From NCBI RefSeq assembly GCF_905404315.1, contig NC_066297.1, positions 124,001 to 188,000 on the forward strand: a stretch of DNA of 64,000 nt, read 5' to 3'. The notes under the pieces were generated by a model. That model ran no database searches, had not been told where the DNA came from, and worked only from the letters and a program-made list of their open reading frames with translations. The DNA is from Leptidea sinapis (lineage: Eukaryota > Arthropoda > Insecta > Lepidoptera > Pieridae). Below, in pieces: positions 1-13,952 of the stretch (the first letter of the stretch is position 1; every line of letters begins with the position of its first letter). The translations under genes were made by a program, and so were the position numbers.

Positions 1-1232
1 CTTGCATTTCAAAAATGATCACAAAATCGTTCTGTGCACTCTCGAGAAGCTCGGATACGATACCCATATTTTTGTGGTCATGATCTTGCACGGCGGCCAT
101 CTCGGATTTAAAAAAGGTTCCCAAAATTGTTTTCTGCACCCTGGAGAACCTCGGACACGATATCCATATTGCTAAAATCGTAATTTTTTCGCGGCGGCCA
201 TCTTGGATTTGAAAAATGATCATTAAATCGTTCTCTGCATCCTCGAGAACCTCGGATACGATACCCATAATCTAGTTATCATACTTTTAAACGGCGGCCA
301 TCTCGGATTTAAAAATGATCCCAAAATTGTTTTCTGCACCCTCGAGAACCTCGGACACGATATCAATATTGCTGAAAACGTAATGGTTTGCGGCAACCCT
401 CTTGTATTTCTAAAATGAAGGCAGAATTCTTCTCTACTCCCTCGAGAACCTCGGACACGATATCCATATTGCTGAAAACATAATTTTGTGCGGAGGCCAT
501 CTTGGATTAGAAAAATGATCACAAAATCGTTCTCACCACCCTTGAGATTCTCAGATACGATATCCATAATATAGTTATCAAACTTTTGAGCGGCGGCCAT
601 CTTGGATTCGAAAAATGATCACAAAATCGTTCTCTGCATTCTCAAGAATCTCGGATACGATACCCATATTTTTGTGATCATAATATTGGATTTGAAAAAT
701 GGTCACAAAATCGTTCTGAGCACCCTCGAGAACCTCGGATACGATACCCATAATGTAGTTATCATAATTTTGAGCGGCGGCCATCTTGGATTTAAAAATG
801 ATCCCAAGTTGTTTTCTGCAACCTCGAGAACCTCGGATACGATACCCATATTTTTGTGATCATAATCTTGCACGGCGGCCATCTTGGATTTGAAAAATGA
901 TCACAAAATCATTCTCAGCACCCTCGAGAACCTCGGACACGATATCCATATTGCTGAAAACATAATGGTTTGGGGCAGCCCTCTTGGATTTCCAAAATGA
1001 TCGCAGAATTCTTCTCTGCACCCTCGAGAACCTCGGACAAGATATCCATATTGCTAAAAATATAATTTTGTGAGGCGGCAATCTTGGATTTGAAAAATGA
1101 TCACCAAATCGTTCTCTGCACCCTCGAGAACCTCGGATACGATACCCATAATCTATATATCATACTTTTGAGCGGCGGCCATCTCGGATTTAAAAATGTT
1201 CCCAAAATTGTTTTCTGCACCCTCGAGAACCA
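1..1232 (+). repeat. Left-edge segment, mosaic of monomers
   Basis: This stretch holds monomers only. Bases 1 to about 390 follow the order seen at 1,970-2,360 and 6,510-6,900, including the ATTTTTTCGCGG tail near 190. Bases about 600-860 follow 37,600-37,860 at an offset of 36,999, including a diverged form of the 16-bp deletion near 685. Near 900-950 the unit joins ATTCTCAGCACCCTCGAGAA to a GGACACGATATCC tail, a fusion of two monomers that are separate at 59,738-59,936. The same fusion is at 4,540-4,600. Confidence 0.85.
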
Positions 1233-1770
1233 CGGATACGATACCCATAATGTAGTTATCATAATTTTGAGCGGCGGCCATCTTGGATTTAACAATAATC
1301 CCAAAATTGTTTTCTGCAACCTCAAGAACCTCGGATACGATACCCATATTTTTGTGATCATAATCTTGCACGGCGGCCATCTTGGATTTGAAAAATGATC
1401 ACAAAATCTTTCTCAGCACCCTCGAAAAACTCGGATACGATACCCATAATGTAGTTATCATACTTTTGAGCGGCGGCCATCTTGGATTTGAAAACTGATC
1501 ACAAAATCGTTATCTGCACCCTCGAGAAGCTCGGATACGATACCCATAATCTAGTTATCATACTTTTGAGCGGCGGCCATCTAAGATTTTAAAATGATCC
1601 CAAAATTGTTTTCTGCATCCTCGAGAACCTCGGACACGATATCAGTATTGCTCAAAACAAAATTTTGTTCGGCTACCATCTTGGATTAGAAAAATGGTCA
1701 CAAAATCATTCTCAGCACCCTCGAGAACCTCGGATACGATACCCATAATGTAGTTATCAGACTTTTGAGC

Positions 1771-1858
1771 GGCGGCCATCTTGGATTTCAAAATCGTTCT
1801 CAGCACCCTCGAGAACCTCGGATACGATACCCGTATTGAAGTTATCATACTTTAAAGC
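1771..1858 (+). repeat. 88-bp monomer with 12-bp internal deletion
   Basis: GGATTTCAAAATCGTTCTC replaces GGATTTCAAAAATGATCAC followed by AAAATCGTTC. The missing 12 bases include the TGATCA site and lie between CAAAA direct repeats. Copies of this short unit are near 6,321, 9,961, 14,141, 18,521, 21,801, 26,281, 33,051, 37,111 and 41,351; a related form reading TTTCATTATCG is near 43,335. It precedes the GGCGGCTATTTTCG unit in most cases, or its GGCGGCAATTTTCG version. Confidence 0.9.
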
Positions 1859-3055
1859 GGCGGCTATTTTCGATTTGAAAAATGATCACAAAATCGTTCT
1901 CTGCACACTCGAGAACCTCAGATACGATACCCATAATGTAGTTATCATAATTTTGAGCGGCGTCCATCTTGGATTTCAAAAATGATCACAAAATCGTTCT
2001 GTGCACTCTCGAGAAGCTCGGATACGATACCCATATTTTTGTGATCATAATCTTGCACGGCGGCAATCTCGGATATAAAAATGATCCCAAAATTGTTTTC
2101 TGCACCCTCGAGAACCTCGGACACGATATCCATATTGCTAAAATCGTAATTTTTTCGCGGCGGCCATCTTGGATTTGAAAAATGATCATTAAATCGTTCT
2201 CTGCATCCTCGAGAACCTCGGATACGATACCCATAATCTAGTTATCATGCTTTTAAACGGCGGCCATCTCGGATTTAAAAATGATCCCAAAATTGTTTTC
2301 TGCACCCTCGAGAACCTCGGACTCGATATCCATATTGCTGAAAACGGAATGGTTTGCGGCAACCCTCTTGGATTTCTAAAATGATCGCAGAATTCTTCTC
2401 TGCACCCTCGAGAACCTCGGACAAGATATCCATATTGCTGAAAATATAATTTTGTGCGGCGGCAATCTTGGATTTGAAAAATGATCATCAAATCGTTCTC
2501 TGCACCCTCGAGAACCTCGGATACGATACCCATAATCTAGATATCATACTTTTGAGCGGCGGCCATCTCGGATTTAAAAATGTTACCAAAATTGTTTTCT
2601 GCACCCTCGAGAACCTCGGACACGATATCCATATTGCTGAAAACGGAATGGTTTGCGGCAACCCTCTTGGATTTCTAAAATGATCGCAGAATTCTTCTCT
2701 GCACCCTCGAGAACCTCGGACAAGATATCCATATTGCTAAAAATATAATTTTGTGCGGAGGCAATCTTGGATTTGAAAAATGATCACCAAATCGTTCTCA
2801 GCACCCTCGAGATTCTAGGATACGATACCCATAATCTCGTTATCATACTTTTCAGCGGCGGCCATCTCGGATTTAAAAATGATCCCAAAATTGTTTTCTG
2901 CACCCTCGAGAACCTCGGACACGATATCTATATTGCTCAAAACATAATTTTGTTCGGCTGCCATCTTGGATTAGAAAAATGATCACAAAATCATTCTCAG
3001 CACCCACGAGAACCTCGGATACGATACCCATAATGTAGTTATCATACTTTTGAGC

Positions 3056-3123
3056 GGGGGCCATCTTGGATTTCAAAAATGATCACAAAAACGTTCACAG
3101 CGCCCTCGAGAATACTTTTAAGC
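3056..3123 (+). repeat. 68-bp monomer with 32-bp internal deletion (copy 1)
   Basis: The unit reads CGCCCTCGAGAATACTTTTA, so the segment from the second CTCGG to TTATCA is missing (32 bases). It starts with GGGGGCC and carries ACGTTCACAG, both also private. It is matched exactly at 7,596-7,663, one 4,540-bp period downstream, so the deletion predates that duplication. Confidence 0.9.
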
Positions 3124-4402
3124 GGCGGCTATTTTCGATTTGAAAAATGAGCACAAAATCGTTCTCTGCACACTCCAGAACCTCGGATACGATACCCATA
3201 ATGTAGTTATCATAATTTTGAGCGGCGGCCATCTTGGATTACAAAAATGATCACAAAATCTTTCTGTGCACTCTCGAGAACCTCGGATACGATACCCATA
3301 TTTTTGTGATCATAATCTTGCACGGCGGCCATCTCGGATTTAAAATGATCCCAAAATTGTTTCTGCACCCTCGTGAACCTCGGACACGATATCCATATTG
3401 CTAAAATCATTATTTTGTGCGGCGGCCATCTTGGATTTGAAAAATGATCACCAAATCATTCTCTGCACCCTCGAGAACCTCGGATACGATACCCATAATC
3501 TAGTTATCATACTTTTGAGCGGCGGCCATCTCGGATTTACAAATGATCCCAAAATTGTTTTCTGCACCCTCGAGAACCTCGGTCACGATATCCATATTGC
3601 TGAAAACGTTATGGTTTGCGGCAGCCCTCTCGTATTTCTAAAATAATCTCATAATTCTTATCTGCACCCTCGAGAACCTCAGACACGATATCCATATTGC
3701 TGAAAACATAATTTTGTGCGGCGGCCATCTTGGATTAGAAAAATGATCACAAAATCGTTCTCAGCACCCTTGAGAACCTTGGATACGATATCCATAATAT
3801 AGTTATCATACTTTTGAGCGGCGGCCATCTTCGATTTGAAAAATGATCACAAAATCGTTCTCTGCACACTCAAGAACCTCGGATACGATACCCATAACGT
3901 AGTTATCATAATTTTGAGCGGCGGCCATCTTGGATTTCAAAAATGATCACAAAATCGTTCTGTGCACTCTCGAGAACCTCGGATACGATACCCATATTTT
4001 TGTGATCATAATCTTGCACGGCTGCCATCTCGGATTTAAAAATGATCCCAAAATTGTTTTCTGCACCCTCGTGAACCTCGGACACGATATCCATATTGCT
4101 AAAATCATAATTTTGTGCGGCGGCCATCTTGGATTTGAAAAATGATCACCAAATCATTCTCTGCATCCTCGAGAACCTCGGATACGATACCCATGATGTA
4201 GTTATCATACTTTTGAGCGGGGGCCATCTTGGATTTAAAAAATGATCACCAAATCATTCTCTGCACCCTCGAGAACCTCGGATACGATACCCATAATGTA
4301 GTTATCATACTTTTAAGCGGCGGCTATTTTCGATTTGAGAACTGAGCACAAAATCGTTCTCTGCACACTCGAGAACCTCGGATACGATACCCATAATGTA
4401 GT

Positions 4403-5772
4403 TATCATAATTTTGAGCGGCGGCCATCTTGGATTTAAAAATGATCCCAAGTTGTTTTCTGCAACCTCGAGAACCTCGGATACGATACCCATATTTTTGT
4501 GATCATAATCTTGCACGGCGGCCATCTTGGATTTGAAAAATGATCACAAAATCATTCTCAGCACCCTCGAGAACCTCGGACACGATATCCATATTGCTGA
4601 AAACATAATGGTTTGCGGCAGCCCTCTTGGATTTCTAAAATGATCGCAGAATTCTTCTCTGCACACTCGAGAACCTCAGACACGATATCCATATTGCTAA
4701 AAATATAATTTTGTGAGGCGGCAATCTTGGATTTGAAAAATGATCACCAAATCGTTCTCTGCACCCTCGAGAACCTCGGATACGATACCCATAATCTATA
4801 TATCATACTTTTGAGCGGCGGCCATCTCGGATTTAAAAATGTTCCCAAAATTGTTTTCTGCACCCTCGAGAACCACGGATACGATGCCCATAATGTAGTT
4901 ATCATAATTTTGAGCGGCGGCCATCTTGGATTTCAGAAATGATCACAAAATCGTTCTGTGCACTCTCGAGAACCTCGGATACGATACTCATATTTTTGTG
5001 ATCATAAACTTGCACGGCGGCCATCTCGGATTTAAAAATGATCCCAAAATTGTTTTCTGCACCCTTGAGAACCTTGGACACGATATCCATATTGCTGAAA
5101 TCATAATTTTGTGCGGCAGCCATCTTGGATTTGAAAAATGATCACCAAATCGATCTCTGCACCCTCGAGAACCTCGGATACGATACCCATAATCTAGTTA
5201 TCATACTTTTGAGCTGCGGCCATCTCGGATTTAAAAATGATCCCAAAATTGTTTTCTGCACCCTCGAGAACCTCGGACACGATATCCATATTGCTGAAAA
5301 CATAATGCTTTGCGGCAGCCCTCTTGGATTTCTAAAATGATCGCAGAATTCTTCTCTGCACCCTCGAGAACCTTGGACAAGATATCCATATTGCTACAAA
5401 AAAAATTTTATGCGGCGGCAATCTTGGATTTGAAAAATGATCACCAAATCGTTCTCTGCACCCTCGAGAACCTCGGATACGATACCCATAATCTAGATAT
5501 CATACTTTTGAGCGGCGGCCATCTCGGATTTAAAAATGATCCCAATCTTGTTTTCTGCACCCTCGAGAACCTCGGATACGATACCCATAATGTAGTTATC
5601 ATAATTTTGAGCAGCGGCCATCTTGGATTTCAGAAATGATCACAAAATCGTTCTGTGCACTCTCTAGAACCTCGGACACGATATCCATATTGCTAAAATC
5701 ATAATTTTGTGCGGCGACCATCTTGGATTTGAAAAATGATCACCAAATTGTTCTCTGTACACTTGAGAACCT
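4403..5772 (+). repeat. Segment between 46-mer copies, related to the right-end 34-mer
   Basis: Bases 4,420 to about 5,430 have the same monomer order as 56,290-57,400 (offset 51,867, then 51,966 after a one-monomer loss near 4,570). They include the CTATATATCATAC tail near 4,795, GAACCACGGATACG near 4,870 and the GCTACAAAAAAAATTTTATG tail near 5,392. From about 5,424 the order follows 40,456 onward at an offset of 35,032. No sequence other than monomers is present. Confidence 0.85.
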
Positions 5773-8700
5773 CGGATACGATACCCATAATGTAGTTATC
5801 ATAATTTTGAGCGGCGGCCATCTTGGATTTAACAATAATCCCAAAATTGTTTTCTGCAACCTCAAGAACCTCGGATACGATACCCATATTTTTGTGATCA
5901 TAATCTTGCACGGCGGCCATCTTGGATTTGAAAAATGATCACAAAATCTTTCTCAGCACCCTCGAAAAACTCGGATACGATACCCATAATGTAGTTATCA
6001 TACTTTTGAGCGGCGGCCATCTTGGATTTGAAAACTGATCACAAAATCGTTATCTGCACCCTCGAGAAGCTCGGATACGATACCCATAATCTAGTTATCA
6101 TACTTTTGAGCGGCGGCCATCTAAGATTTTAAAATGATCCCAAAATTGTTTTCTGCACCCTCGAGAAACTCGGACACGATATCAGTATTGCTCAAAACAA
6201 AATTTTGTTCGGCTGCCATCTTGGATTAGAAAAATGGTCACAAAATCATCCTCAGCACCCTCGAGAACCTCGGATACGATACCCATAATGTAGTTATCAG
6301 ACTTTTGAGCGGCGGCCATCTTGGATTTCAAAATCTTTCTCAGCACCCTCGAGAACCTCGGATACGATACCCGTATTGAAGTTATCATACTTTAAAGCGG
6401 CGGCTATTTTCGATTTGAAAAATGATCACAAAATCGTTCTCTGCACACTCGAGAACCTCAGATACGATACCCATAATGTAGTTATCATAATTTTGAGCGG
6501 CGTCCATCTTGGATTTCAAAAATGATCACAAAATCGTTCTGTGCACTCTCGAGAAGCTCGGATACGATACCCATATTTTTGTGATCATAATCTTGCACGG
6601 CGGCAATCTCGGATTTAAAAATGATCCCAAAATTGTTTTCTGCACCCTCGAGAACCTCGGACACGATATCCATATTGCTAAAATCGTAATTTTTTCGCGG
6701 CGGCCATCTTGGATTTGAAAAATGATCATTAAATCGTTCTCTGCATCCTCGAGAACCTCGGATACGATACCCATAATCTAGTTATCATGCTTTTAAACGG
6801 CGGCCATCTCGGATTTAAAAATGATCCCAAAATTGTTTTCTGCACCCTCGAGAACCTCGGACTCGATATCCATATTGCTGAAAACGGAATGGTTTGCGGC
6901 AACCCTCTTGGATTTCTAAAATGATCGCAGAATTCTTCTCTGCACCCTCGAGAACCTCGGACAAGATATCCATATTGCTGAAAATATAATTTTGTGCGGC
7001 GGCAATCTTGGATTTGAAAAATGATCATCAAATCGTTCTCTGCACCCTCGAGAACCTCGGATACGATACCCATAATCTAGATATCATACTTTTGAGCGGC
7101 GGCCATCTCGGATTTAAAAATGTTCCCAAAATTGTTTTCTGCACCCTCGAGAACCTCGGACACGATATCCATATTGCTGAAAACGGAATGGTTTGCGGCA
7201 ACCCTCTTGGATTTCTAAAATGATCGCAGAATTCTTCTCTGCACCCTCGAGAACCTCGGACAAGATATCCATATTGCTAAAAATATAATTTTGTGCGGCG
7301 GCAATCTTGGATTTGAAAAATGATCACCAAATCGTTCTCAGCACCCTCGAGATTCTAGGATACGATACCCATAATCTCGTTATCATACTTTTCAGCGGCG
7401 GCCATCTCGGATTTAAAAATGATCCCAAAATTGTTTTCTGCACCCTCGAGAACCTCGGACACGATATCTATATTGCTCAAAACATAATTTTGTTCGGCTG
7501 CCATCTTGGATTAGAAAAATGATCACAAAATCATTCTCAGCACCCACGAGAACCTCGGATACGATACCCATAATGTAGTTATCATACTTTTGAGCGGGGG
7601 CCATCTTGGATTTCAAAAATGATCACAAAAACGTTCACAGCGCCCTCGAGAATACTTTTAAGCGGCGGCTATTTTCGATTTGAAAAATGAGCACAAAATC
7701 GTTCTCTGCACACTCCAGAACCTCGGATACGATACCCATAATGTAGTTATCATAATTTTGAGCGGCGGCCATCTTGGATTTCAAAAATGATCACAAAATC
7801 GTTCTGTGCACTCTCGAGAACCTCGGATACGATACCCATATTTTTGTGATCATAATCTTGCACGGCAGCCATCTCGGATTTAAAATGATCCCAAAATTGT
7901 TTCTGCACCCTCGTGAACCTCGGACACGATATCCATATTGCTAAAATCATAATTTTGTGCGGCGGCCATCTTGGATTTGAAAAATGATCACCAAATCATT
8001 CTCTGCACCCTCGAGAACCTCGGATACGATACCCATAATCTAGTTATCATACTTTTGAGCGGCGGCCATCTCGGATTTACAAATGATCCCAAAATTGTTT
8101 TCTGCACCCTCGAGAACCTCGGTCACGATATCCATATTGCTGAAAACGTTATGGTTTGCGGCAGCCCTCTCGTATTTCTAAAATAATCTCATAATTCTTA
8201 TCTGCACCCTCGAGAACCTCAGACACGATATCCATATTGCTGAAAACATAATTTTGTGCGGCGGCCATCTTGGATTAGAAAAATGATCACAAAATCGTTC
8301 TCAGCACCCTTGAGAACCTTGGATACGATATCCATAATATAGTTATCATACTTTTGAGCGGCGGCCATCTTGGATTTGAAAAATGATCACAAAATCGTTC
8401 TCTGCACACTCAAGAACCTCGGATACGATACCCATAACGTAGTTATCATAATTTTGAGCGGCGGCCATCTTGGATTTCAAAAATGATCACAAAATCGTTC
8501 TGTGCACTCTCGAGAACCTCGGATACGATACCCATATTTTTGTGATCATTATCTTGCACGGCAGCCATCTCGGATTTAAAAATGATCCCAAAATTGTTTT
8601 CTGCACCCTCGTGAACCTCGGACACGATATCCATATTGCTAAAATCATAATTTTGTGCGGCGGCCATCTTGGATTTGAAAAATGATCACCAAATCATTCT

Positions 8701-8842
8701 CTGCATCCTCGAGAACCTCGGATACGATACCCATAATGTAGTTATCATACTTTTAAGCGGCGGCTATTTTCGATTTGAAAACTGAGCACAAAATCGTTCT
8801 CTGCACACTCGAGAACCTCGGATACGATACCCATAATGTAGT
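5773..8842 (+). repeat. 46-monomer HOR, copy B
   Basis: This is the second copy of the block at 1,233-4,402, 100 bp shorter. The loss of one monomer falls between about 8,706 and 8,733, where the ATAATG tail joins directly to AAGCGGCGGCTATTTTCG. Positions 19,060-19,130 and 30,320-30,370 keep the missing GGGGGCC monomer, so loss in copy B is more likely than gain in copy A. Confidence 0.88.
7596..7663 (+). repeat. 68-bp monomer with 32-bp internal deletion (copy 2)
   Basis: This unit is identical to the one at 3,056-3,123 and lies 4,540 bp from it. I saw this deletion nowhere else in the window, so it is a private marker of the 46-monomer HOR. Confidence 0.9.
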
Positions 8843-9771
8843 GATCATAATTTTTAGCGGCGGCCATCTTGGATTTCAAAAATGATCACAAAATCGTTCT
8901 GTGCACTCTTGAGAACCTCGGATACGATACCCATATTTTTGTGATCATAATCTTGCACGGCGGCTATCTCGGATTTAAAAATGATCCCAAAATTGTTTTC
9001 TGCACTCTCGAGAACCTTGGACACGATATCCATATTGCTGAAAACATTATGGTTTGCGGCAGCCCTCTCGTATTTCTAAAATAATCTCATAATTCTTATC
9101 TGCACCCTCGAGAACCTCAGACACGATATCCATATTGCTGAAAACATAATTTTGTGCGGCGGCCATCTTGGATTAGAAAAATGATCACAAAATCGTTCTC
9201 AGCACACTTGAGAACCTTGGATACGATATCCATAATATAGTTATCATACTTTTGAGCGGCGGCCATCTTGGATTTGAAAAATGATCACAAAATCGTTCTC
9301 TGCACACTCAAGAACCTCGGATACGATACCCATAACGTAGTTATCATAATTTTGTGCGGCGGCCATCTTGGATTTGAAAAATGATCACCAAATCGTTCTC
9401 TGCACCCTCGAGAACCTCGGATACGGTACCCATAATCTAGTTATCATACTTTTGAGCGGTGGCCATCTCGGATTTAAAAATAATCCCAAATTGTTTTCTG
9501 CACCCTCGAGAACCTCGGATACGATACCCATATTTTTGTGATCATAATCTTGCACGGCGGTCCTCTTGGATTTGAAAAATGATCACAAAATCGTTCTCAG
9601 CACCCTCGAGAACCTCGGATACGATACCCATAATGTAGCTATCATAATTTTGAGCGGCGGCCATCTTGGATTTGAAAAATGATCACAAAATCGTTCTCTG
9701 CAACCTCGAAAATCTCTGATACGATACCCATAATGTTGTTATTATTATTTTGAGCGGCGGCCATCTCGGAT
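8843..9771 (+). repeat. Monomer segment resembling 19.3-20.0 kb
   Basis: This segment begins with a TTTTTAGCGGCGGCC tail also found near 11,230, 15,610, 19,290, 27,450 and 30,545. From about 9,355 it follows 19,497 onward at an offset of 10,142, including GGATACGGTACCC near 9,420, GGCGGTCCTCTTGG near 9,556 and the TTATTATTATT unit at 9,656. It contains satellite monomers only. Confidence 0.85.
9656..9755 (+). repeat. Class A variant with TTATTATTATTTTG tail
   Basis: This monomer reads TGCAACCTCGAAAATCTCTG and ends with GTTGTTATTATTATTTTGAG, a small TTA expansion in place of GTAGTTATCATAATTTTG. The same variant occurs near 11,830, 16,200, 19,880, 22,160, 22,860, 28,040, 31,130, 33,410 and 34,110, and only within the 9.6-34.2 kb part of the window, so it marks that HOR family. 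Confidence 0.88.
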
Positions 9772-12700
9772 TTAAAAATGATCCCAAAATTGTTTTCTGC
9801 ACCCTCGAGAACCTCGGACACGATATCCATATTGCTGAAAACATAATTTTGTGCGGCTGCCATCTTGGATTAGAAAAATGATCACAAAATCATTCTCAGC
9901 ACCCTCGAGAACCTCGGATACGAAACCCATAATGTAGTTATCATACTTTTGAGCGGCGGCCTTCTTGGATTTCAAAATCGTTCTCAGCACACTCGAGAAC
10001 CTCGGATACGATACCCATAATGAAGTTATCATACTTTAAAGCGGCGGCTATTTTCGATTTGAAAAATGATCACAAAATCGTTCTCTGCACACTTGAGAAC
10101 CTCAGATACGATACCCATAATGTAGTAATCATAATTTTGAGCGGCGTCCATCTTGGATTTCAAAAATGATCACAAAATTGTTTTCTGCACCCTCGAGAAC
10201 CTCGGACACGATATCCATATTGCTAAAATCGTAATTTTTTCGCGGCGGCCATCTTGGATTTGAAAAATGATCATTAAATCGTTCTCTGCATCCTCGAGAA
10301 CCTCGGATACGATACCCATAATCTAGTTATCAAACTTTTAAACGGCGGCCATCTCGGATTTAAAAATGATCCCAAAATTGTTTTCTGCACCCTCGAGAAC
10401 CTCGGATACGATACCCATAATCTAGTTATCATACTTTTGAGCGGCGGCCATCTCGGATTTACAAATGATCCCAAAATTGTTTTCTGCACCCTCGAGAACC
10501 TCGGTCACGATATCCATATTGCTGAAAACGTTATGGTTTGCGGCAGCCCTCTCGTATTTCTAAAATAATCTCATAATTCTTCTCTGCACCCTCGAGAACC
10601 TCAGACACGATATCCATATTGCTGAAAACATAATTTTGTGCGGCGGCCATCTTGGATTAGAAAAATGATCACAAAATCGTTCTCAGCACCCTTGAGAACC
10701 TTGGATACGATATCCATAATATAGTTACCATACTTTTGAGCGGCGGTCATCTTGGATTTGAAAAATGATCACAAAATCGTTCTCTGCACACTCAAGAACC
10801 TCGGATACGATACCCATAATGTTGTTATCATAATTTTGAGCTGCGGCCATCTTGGATTTCAAAAATGATCACAAAATCGTTCTGTGCACTCTCGAGAACC
10901 TCGGATACGATACCCATATTTTTGTGATCATAATCTTGCACGGCAGCCATCTCGGATTTAAAAATGATCCCAAAATTGTTTTCTGCACCCTCGTGAACCT
11001 CGGACACGATATCCATATTGCTAAAATCATAATTTTGTGCGGCGGCCATCTTGGATTTGAAAAATGATCACCAAATCATTCTCTGCACCCTCGAGAACCT
11101 CGGATACGATACCCATAATGTAGTTATCATACTTTTGAGCGGTGGCCATCTTGGATTTGAAAAATGATCACAAAATCGTTCTCTGCACACTCGAGAACCT
11201 CGGATACGATACCCATAATGTAGTGATCATAATATTTAGCGGCGGCCATCTTGGATTTCAAAAATGATCACAAAATCGTTCTGTGCACTCTTGAGAACCT
11301 CGGATACGATACCCATATTTTTGTGATCATAATCTTGCACGGCGGCCATCTCGGATTTAAAAATGATCCCAAAATTGTTTTCTGCACTCTCGAGAAACTT
11401 GGACACGATATCCATATTGCTAACATCATAGTTTTGTGCGGCGGCCATCTTGGATTTGAAAAATGATCACCAAATCGTTCTCTGCAACCTCGAGAACCTC
11501 GGATACGGTACCCATAATCTAGTTATCATACTTTTGAGCGGCGGCCATCTCGGATTTAAAAATAATCCCAAATTGTTTTCTGCACCCTCGAGAACCTCGG
11601 ATACGATACCCATATTTTTGTGATGATAATCTTGCACGGCGGTCCTCTTGGATTTGAAAAATGATCACAAAATCGTTCTCAGCACTCTCGAGAACCTCGG
11701 ATACGATACCCATAATGTAGCTATCATAATTTTGAGCGGCGGCCATATTGGATTTGAAAAATGATCACAAAATCGTTCTCTGCAACCTCGAAAATCTCTG
11801 ATACGATCGATACCCATAATGTTGTTATTATTATTTTGAGCGGCGGCCATCTCGGATTTAAAAATGATCCCAAAATTGTTTTCTGCACCCTCGAGAACCG
11901 CGGACACGATATCCATATTGCTGAAAACATAATTTTGTGCGGCTGCCATCTTGGATTAGAAAAATGATCACAAAGTCATTCTCAGCACCCTCGAGATCCT
12001 CAGATACGATACCCATATTTTTGTGATCATAATCTTGCACGGCGGCCATCTTGGATTTGAAAAAGGATCACATAATCGTTCTCAGCACCCTGGAGAACCT
12101 CGGATATGATACTTAAAATGTTTTTATCATACATTTGAGTGGCGGCCATTTTGGATTTGAAAAATGATAACAAAATCGTTCTCTGCACTCTCGAGAACCT
12201 CGGATACGATACCCATAATCTAGTTATCATACTTTTGAGCGGCGGCCATCTCGGATTTACAAATGATCCCAAAATTGTTTTCTGCACCCTCGAGAACCTT
12301 GGACACGATATCCATATTGCTGAAATAATAATTTTGAGCGGCAGCCATCTTGGATTTGAAAAATGATCACCAAATCGTTCTCTGCACCCTCGAGAACCTC
12401 GGATACGATACCCATAATGTAGTTATCATACTTTTGAGCGGCGGCCATCTTGGATTAGAAAAATGATCACAAAATCGTTCTCAGCACCCTTGAGAACCTC
12501 GGATACGATATCCATAATATAAATATCATACTTTTGAGCGGCGGCCATCTTGGATTTGAAAAATGATCACAAAATCGTTCTCTGCACACTCAAGAATCTC
12601 GGATACGATACCCATATTAAAGTTATCATACTTTAAAGCGGCGGCAATTTTCGATTTGAAAAATGATCACAAAATCGTTCTCAGCACACTCGAGAACCTC

Positions 12701-13952
12701 AGATACGATACCCATAATGTAGTTATCATAATTTTGAGCGGCGTCCATCTTGGATTTAAAAAATGATCACAAAATTGTTTTCTGCACCCTCGAGAACCTC
12801 GGACACGATATCCATATTGCTAAAATCGTAATTTTTTCGCGGCGGCCATCTTGGATTTGAAAAATGATCATTAAATCGTTCTCTGCATCCTCGAGAACCT
12901 CGGATACGATACCCATAATCTAGTTATCATACTTATAAACGGCGGCCATCTCGGATTTAAAAATGATCCCAAAATTGTTTTCTGCACCCTCGAGAACCTC
13001 GGACACGATATCCATATTGCTGAAAACGTAATGGTTTGCGGCAACCCTCTTGTATTTCTAAAATGAAGGCAGAGTTCTTCTCTGCTCCCTCGAGAACCTC
13101 GGACACGATATCCATATTGCTGAAAACATAATTTTGTGCGGCGGCCATCTTGGATTAGAAAAATGATCACAAAATCGTTCTCAGCACCCTTGAGATTCTC
13201 GGATACGATATCCATAATATAGTTATCAAACTTTTAAGCGGCGGCCATCTTGGATTCGAAAAATGATCACAAAATCGTTCTCTGCACTCTCAAGAATCTC
13301 GGATACGATACCCATATTTTTGTGATCATAATCTTGCACGGCGGCCATCTTGGATTTGAAAAATGATCACAAAATCGTTCTCAGCACCCTCGATAACCTC
13401 GGATACGATACCCATAATCTAGTTATCATACTTTTGAGCTGCGGCCATCTCGGATTTAAAAATGATCCCAAAATTGTTTTCTGCATCCTCGAGAACTTCA
13501 GACACGATATCCATATTGCTGAAAACATAATGGTTTGCGGCAGCCCTCTTGGATTTCTAAAATGATCGCAGAATTCTTCTCTGCACCCTCGAGAACCTCG
13601 GACAAGATATCCATATTGCTAAAAATATAATTTTGTGCGGCGGCAATCTTGGATTTGAAAAATGATCACCAAATCGTTCTCTGCACCCTCGTGAACCTCG
13701 GATACGATACCCATAATCTAGATATCATACTTTGGGCGGCGGCCATCTCGGATTTAAAAATGTTCCCAAAATTGTTTTCTGCACCCTCGAGAACCTCGGA
13801 TACGGTACCCATAATGTAGTTATCATAATTTTGAGCGGCGGCCATCTTGGATTTCAGAAATGATCACAAAATCGTTCTGTGCACTCTCGAGAACCTCGGA
13901 TACGATACTCATATTTTTGTGATCATAAACTTGCACGGCGGCCATCTCGGAT
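9772..13952 (+). repeat. 42-monomer HOR copy 1 (4,181 bp)
   Basis: This block is homologous to 13,953-18,330. The offset is 4,181 bp at its start and 4,381 from about 10,274, because copy 2 has two additional monomers near 14,410-14,560. The offset drops to 4,377 after 11,810, because this copy has a 4-bp CGAT duplication (ATACGATCGATACCC). Shared markers are the 88-bp unit, CCTGGAGAACCTCGGATATG near 12,090, and AAATGAAGGCAGAGTTC near 13,062. Confidence 0.87.

Larger units (their letters stand above)
1233..4402 (+). repeat. 46-monomer HOR, copy A (period 4,540 bp)
   Basis: The order of monomers and their private variants match 5,773-8,842 at a constant offset of 4,540 bp until about 4,173. 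These variants include the TTAACAATAATCCC unit, the 88-bp unit at 1,771, the ATTTTTTCGCGG tail near 2,150 and the 68-bp unit at 3,056. I noticed about fifteen base differences over 2.9 kb, roughly 99.5% identity by eye. After that copy B lacks one 100-bp monomer that copy A keeps, the GGGGGCCATC unit near 4,220. The left limit is the A of CCACGG at 1,232; the right limit is GTT against GTG at 4,403. Confidence 0.88.

Noticed and set aside
5392..5412. GCTACAAAAAAAATTTTATG as a poly(A) retroposition scar or terminator (also near 57,361 and 60,715).
   Set aside because: It stands at the normal tail position of a class C monomer, where other copies read GCTAAAAATATAATTTTGTG, so it is a local A-run variant shared by HOR copies.
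9738..9751. TTATTATTATT as an independent microsatellite locus.
   Set aside because: Only about three to four TTA units are present, and they occur at a fixed place within one monomer variant. It is a minor expansion inherited with the HOR.
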